Of a stretch of DNA of 64,000 nucleotides, positions 61,862-64,000 are shown in pieces. Origin of the DNA: Methanomicrobium sp. W14 (lineage in GTDB: Archaea; Halobacteriota; Methanomicrobia; Methanomicrobiales; Methanomicrobiaceae); the NCBI RefSeq assembly GCF_017875315.1, contig NZ_JAGGMM010000001.1:124001-188000 (forward strand), in the 5' to 3' direction. A program made the translations under genes and the position numbers. Positions within the stretch are counted from its first letter, which is position 1. Each line of letters opens with the position of its first letter. Under the pieces are notes generated by a model that ran no database searches, had not been told where the DNA came from, and was given only the letters and a program-made list of their open reading frames with translations.

Positions 61862-62115
61862 CAGGTTTATGGTTTAATTTAATGAAATAAAAAGTTCGGT
61901 GTGCTCTTATTTATTTCATAATTATTTTTATGAATCAGAAAATCCGGCAGGAAATTATAAGAAAAATCTTAACATATTTGAAGATTTTTGGAATTAGAAC
62001 AACATATAATAATTTTTAAAATCTTAGAAAAGGTTAAAGCGACTAATAGAAAAGATTTATATCAAAATATTTAAGATAAAAAAATGTGAACTAACTGAAA
62101 GGGGGAAACGAATAA

Positions 62116-63177
62116 ATGGAATTTTCTGAACAAATTAAATCATTAGTTGCAAGGATTCCCAAATTATCCGAAAATGTCTCAACTGAAGAAGCTACAAAAA
62201 ATGCATTAATTATGCCTTTGATCAATGTTTTGGGCTATAATGTTTTTGACCCTACAGAGGTTATACCGGAATATACTGCGGATCACGGAACTAAGAAAGG
62301 AGAAAAGGTTGATTATGCAATTGTAATTAACGGTGAACCTTTGATTCTTTTTGAATGCAAAGATGTAAATTCAGAATTAAGCAACCAGCAGGCATCACAA
62401 TTGTTTAGATATTATAGCGTCACACCTGCTAAAGTGGGAATTCTTACAAACGGTATAATCTACAGGTTCTTTTCTGATCTGGATTCTCCAAACAAAATGG
62501 ACGACAAACCGTTTCTTGAGATAAACATGTTAAACCTGAGAGAGAAAGACATTCAGGAATTAAAAAGATTTACGAAAGAATCCTTTGACCCTGATGATTT
62601 AACTTCCGTTGCAATATCACTCAAATATACTCATGAAATAATGAATATACTGCAGGAGGAACTGGAAAATCCTTCAGATGATTTTGTGAGATTTTTTGCC
62701 AAGCGTGTCTATGACCGCCCCCTTAAGAAAAACACTCTTGAAAGGTTCAGGACAATAGTGAAGGATGCCCGTAATCAGTTTATCAACGAAAAAATTAACA
62801 ACAGATTAAAACTTGCTATGTCCGATCACAAAGAAGAACAGGAGGAAACTTCGGAAAACGGGACACCAGAAGAAGATAATGGCATTGTCACAACTGTTGA
62901 GGAACTGGAGGCATATTACATAGTCCGGGGAATCTTAAGAGAAATAATTCCGGCAAACCGGGTATCATTAAGGGATACAAAGGGCTATTGCGGAATTTTG
63001 CTGGATAATACAAACCGCAAACCAATATGCCGTTTAAGATTTAATACCAAACAAAAGCATTTGGGTGTCTTTAATGATAATAAAAAGGAAGAGAAAATCC
63101 CGATTAATGATCTTGCCGATCTTTACAATTATTCAGACAGTTTAAAGAATATAATAAAACTCTATGACTCCCAATAA
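62116..63177 (+). CDS. stand-alone HsdR N-terminal-type nuclease domain protein
   Basis: A 353-aa protein with the type I restriction R N-terminal fold: EATKNALIMPLINVLGYNVFDPTEVIPEY, then KVDYAIVINGEPLILFECKD, giving D66 and E80-x-K82 of a PD-(D/E)XK site. The C-terminal half is charged, ending in a RDTKGYCGILLDNTNRKPICRLRF domain. The SF2 helicase part of HsdR is absent, and no modification or specificity genes are near. AGGGGG lies upstream as ribosome site. AT-rich relative to neighbours. Defence function is inferred only. Confidence 0.8.
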   Translation: MEFSEQIKSLVARIPKLSENVSTEEATKNALIMPLINVLGYNVFDPTEVIPEYTADHGTKKGEKVDYAIVINGEPLILFECKDVNSELSNQQASQLFRYYSVTPAKVGILTNGIIYRFFSDLDSPNKMDDKPFLEINMLNLREKDIQELKRFTKESFDPDDLTSVAISLKYTHEIMNILQEELENPSDDFVRFFAKRVYDRPLKKNTLERFRTIVKDARNQFINEKINNRLKLAMSDHKEEQEETSENGTPEEDNGIVTTVEELEAYYIVRGILREIIPANRVSLRDTKGYCGILLDNTNRKPICRLRFNTKQKHLGVFNDNKKEEKIPINDLADLYNYSDSLKNIIKLYDSQ

Positions 63178-63337
63178 AAATTTTGTCCGGCGAATGAAAC
63201 TATTTGAAAACGCTTAACCTATACCTTGGTGACACATAACAATTTAAAATTACAGGACTACAGATCAATTATCCTAAATAATTATCTCACAGTCAGCTAT
63301 TTTATAATACGAATTCCAAATGTAATCAGAAATATAT

Positions 63338-63362
63338 CCCGGAAATCCATATTTCCCGGAAA
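63338..63362. repeat. CCCGGAAA direct repeat in the trpF promoter
   Basis: CCCGGAAA occurs at 63338-63345 and 63355-63362, 17 bp apart, next to a TATA-like AATATATC (63331-63338) and 20 bp before TTG 63383. It might be an operator for tryptophan control; weak evidence. Confidence 0.3.
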
Positions 63363-63382
63363 CGTTAACGGAGAAGTTTAAA

Positions 63383-63994
63383 TTGCGTGTAAAGATTTGC
63401 GGTGTTACAAATGCAGATGACGCCATGTTCATAGAAGAGTCCGGAGCGGATGCCATAGGTGTCGTAATATCTCCTGAATCTGCCAGAAATGTGACTTTGG
63501 AGAAAGCAGACCTGATTTTTTCATCTCTTGGACCTTTTATCACCAGAGTCGTTGTGACGCATACAACTTCACCCGGTGAACTTGATAAAATTCTTTCCGT
63601 AAATCCTGATGCTGTCCAGCTTTCGTCAGGAATCAAGATGCCTGAATATTTCAGCGGAAGGGTTATCAGGGTAATCGGAAAAAATACCCCGGTACCGGAT
63701 GACTGCGACGCACTCATAATCGATGAAAGCCGCGGAAGCGGCAGACTCTATGATCATTCGTTTGCAAAGGAAATTTCTGAAAAATCGGATATCCCTGTAA
63801 TTCTTTCAGGAGGCCTGAACTCTTCCAATGTCCACCATGCAGCAGAAGAGATAAGACCATATGCAGTGGACGTCTGTTCCGGCGTCGAAGAAAGACCGGG
63901 AATAAAAAACAGGTTTGAAGTGCTTGAATTTCTCCGCGAATGCGGAAAGGCTCCGGGGGTAAAACTGAAGAAAGGTGTCCTTTTAGACCTGTAA
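63383..63994 (+). CDS. trpF: phosphoribosylanthranilate isomerase
   Basis: A 203-aa TIM-barrel isomerase of tryptophan synthesis. MRVKICGVTNADDA has the catalytic Cys, ADAIGVV follows, and PVILSGGLNSSNV plus VDVCSGVEERPGIK form the phosphate site. The start is a TTG at 63383; GGAG lies 9 bp upstream and no in-frame ATG gives the family N-terminus. It probably heads or belongs to a trp operon continuing to the right. Confidence 0.93.
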   Translation: MRVKICGVTNADDAMFIEESGADAIGVVISPESARNVTLEKADLIFSSLGPFITRVVVTHTTSPGELDKILSVNPDAVQLSSGIKMPEYFSGRVIRVIGKNTPVPDDCDALIIDESRGSGRLYDHSFAKEISEKSDIPVILSGGLNSSNVHHAAEEIRPYAVDVCSGVEERPGIKNRFEVLEFLRECGKAPGVKLKKGVLLDL

Positions 63995-64000
63995 AATTAC

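Noticed and set aside
1-64000. CRISPR array, insertion sequence, integrase or prophage
   Set aside because: No regularly spaced repeat, transposase, integrase or terminal inverted repeat was found on either strand.

Overview
The window is archaeal and almost certainly from a methanogen of the Methanomicrobiales (inference; no ribosomal RNA gene is present to confirm it). The evidence is a four-gene block for coenzyme F430 synthesis (cfbA, cfbE, cfbD, cfbB), a methanogenesis-marker-9 protein, a methanopterin gene (mptD), the archaeal CoA pathway (pantoate kinase, phosphopantothenate synthetase, CoaBC), an archaeal lipid reductase, TBP, MCM, and two RFC small-subunit genes. Genes are tightly packed with many 4-bp ATGA overlaps. 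Several starts lie about 25-30 bp downstream of a TATA box, which suggests leaderless mRNAs.

Layout. 1-14.5 kb is accessory and dominated by nickel/peptide-type ABC uptake: three lipoprotein binding proteins, four related SAM methyltransferases, three permeases (one cut by the window edge) and two ATPases. The 14.5-8.6 kb minus-strand operon is complete (binding protein, methyltransferase, two permeases, two ATPases). Two back-to-back broken genes (6.4-8.3 kb) lie between the transporter blocks. 14.6-21 kb holds a gene remnant, an AT-rich PD-(D/E)XK nuclease gene, tRNA-Glu, two MFS transporters and a geranylgeranyl reductase. 21-29.2 kb holds ilvE, the F430 genes, and a divergent operon of a small nuclease-like protein, the marker-9/Dus-like protein, a CitG-like protein and a DUF447 flavoprotein. 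29.3-33.4 kb holds a pilin, a thiD-Lrp operon and an AIR-synthase-like protein.

33.5-41.4 kb is one ten-gene minus-strand operon joining methanopterin, CoA, tRNA, ribosome and clamp-loader genes. It is followed by rfcS-mcm. On the plus strand, 44.8-49.0 kb is an operon of an RPA-like OB protein, a metallophosphoesterase and an Lhr helicase; tbp follows on the minus strand.

49.8-57.6 kb is the most unusual part. Two paralogous AMP-forming acyl-CoA synthetases each carry a different N-terminal DNA-binding domain (an excisionase/MerR-like helix-turn-helix in one, a ribbon-helix-helix in the other). They flank a histidine kinase and response regulator, and they share a promoter sequence. The ribbon-helix-helix copy has a 27-bp dyad overlapping its start codon. 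I infer sensor enzymes that may control their own transcription. 57.8-64 kb holds tRNA-Leu with a partial 5' copy upstream, a GNAT acetyltransferase, an HTH-PAS regulator, a class I aldolase-family enzyme, exonuclease III, a lone HsdR-N-type nuclease domain protein and trpF at the right edge.

No CRISPR array, transposase, integrase or replication origin was recognised.
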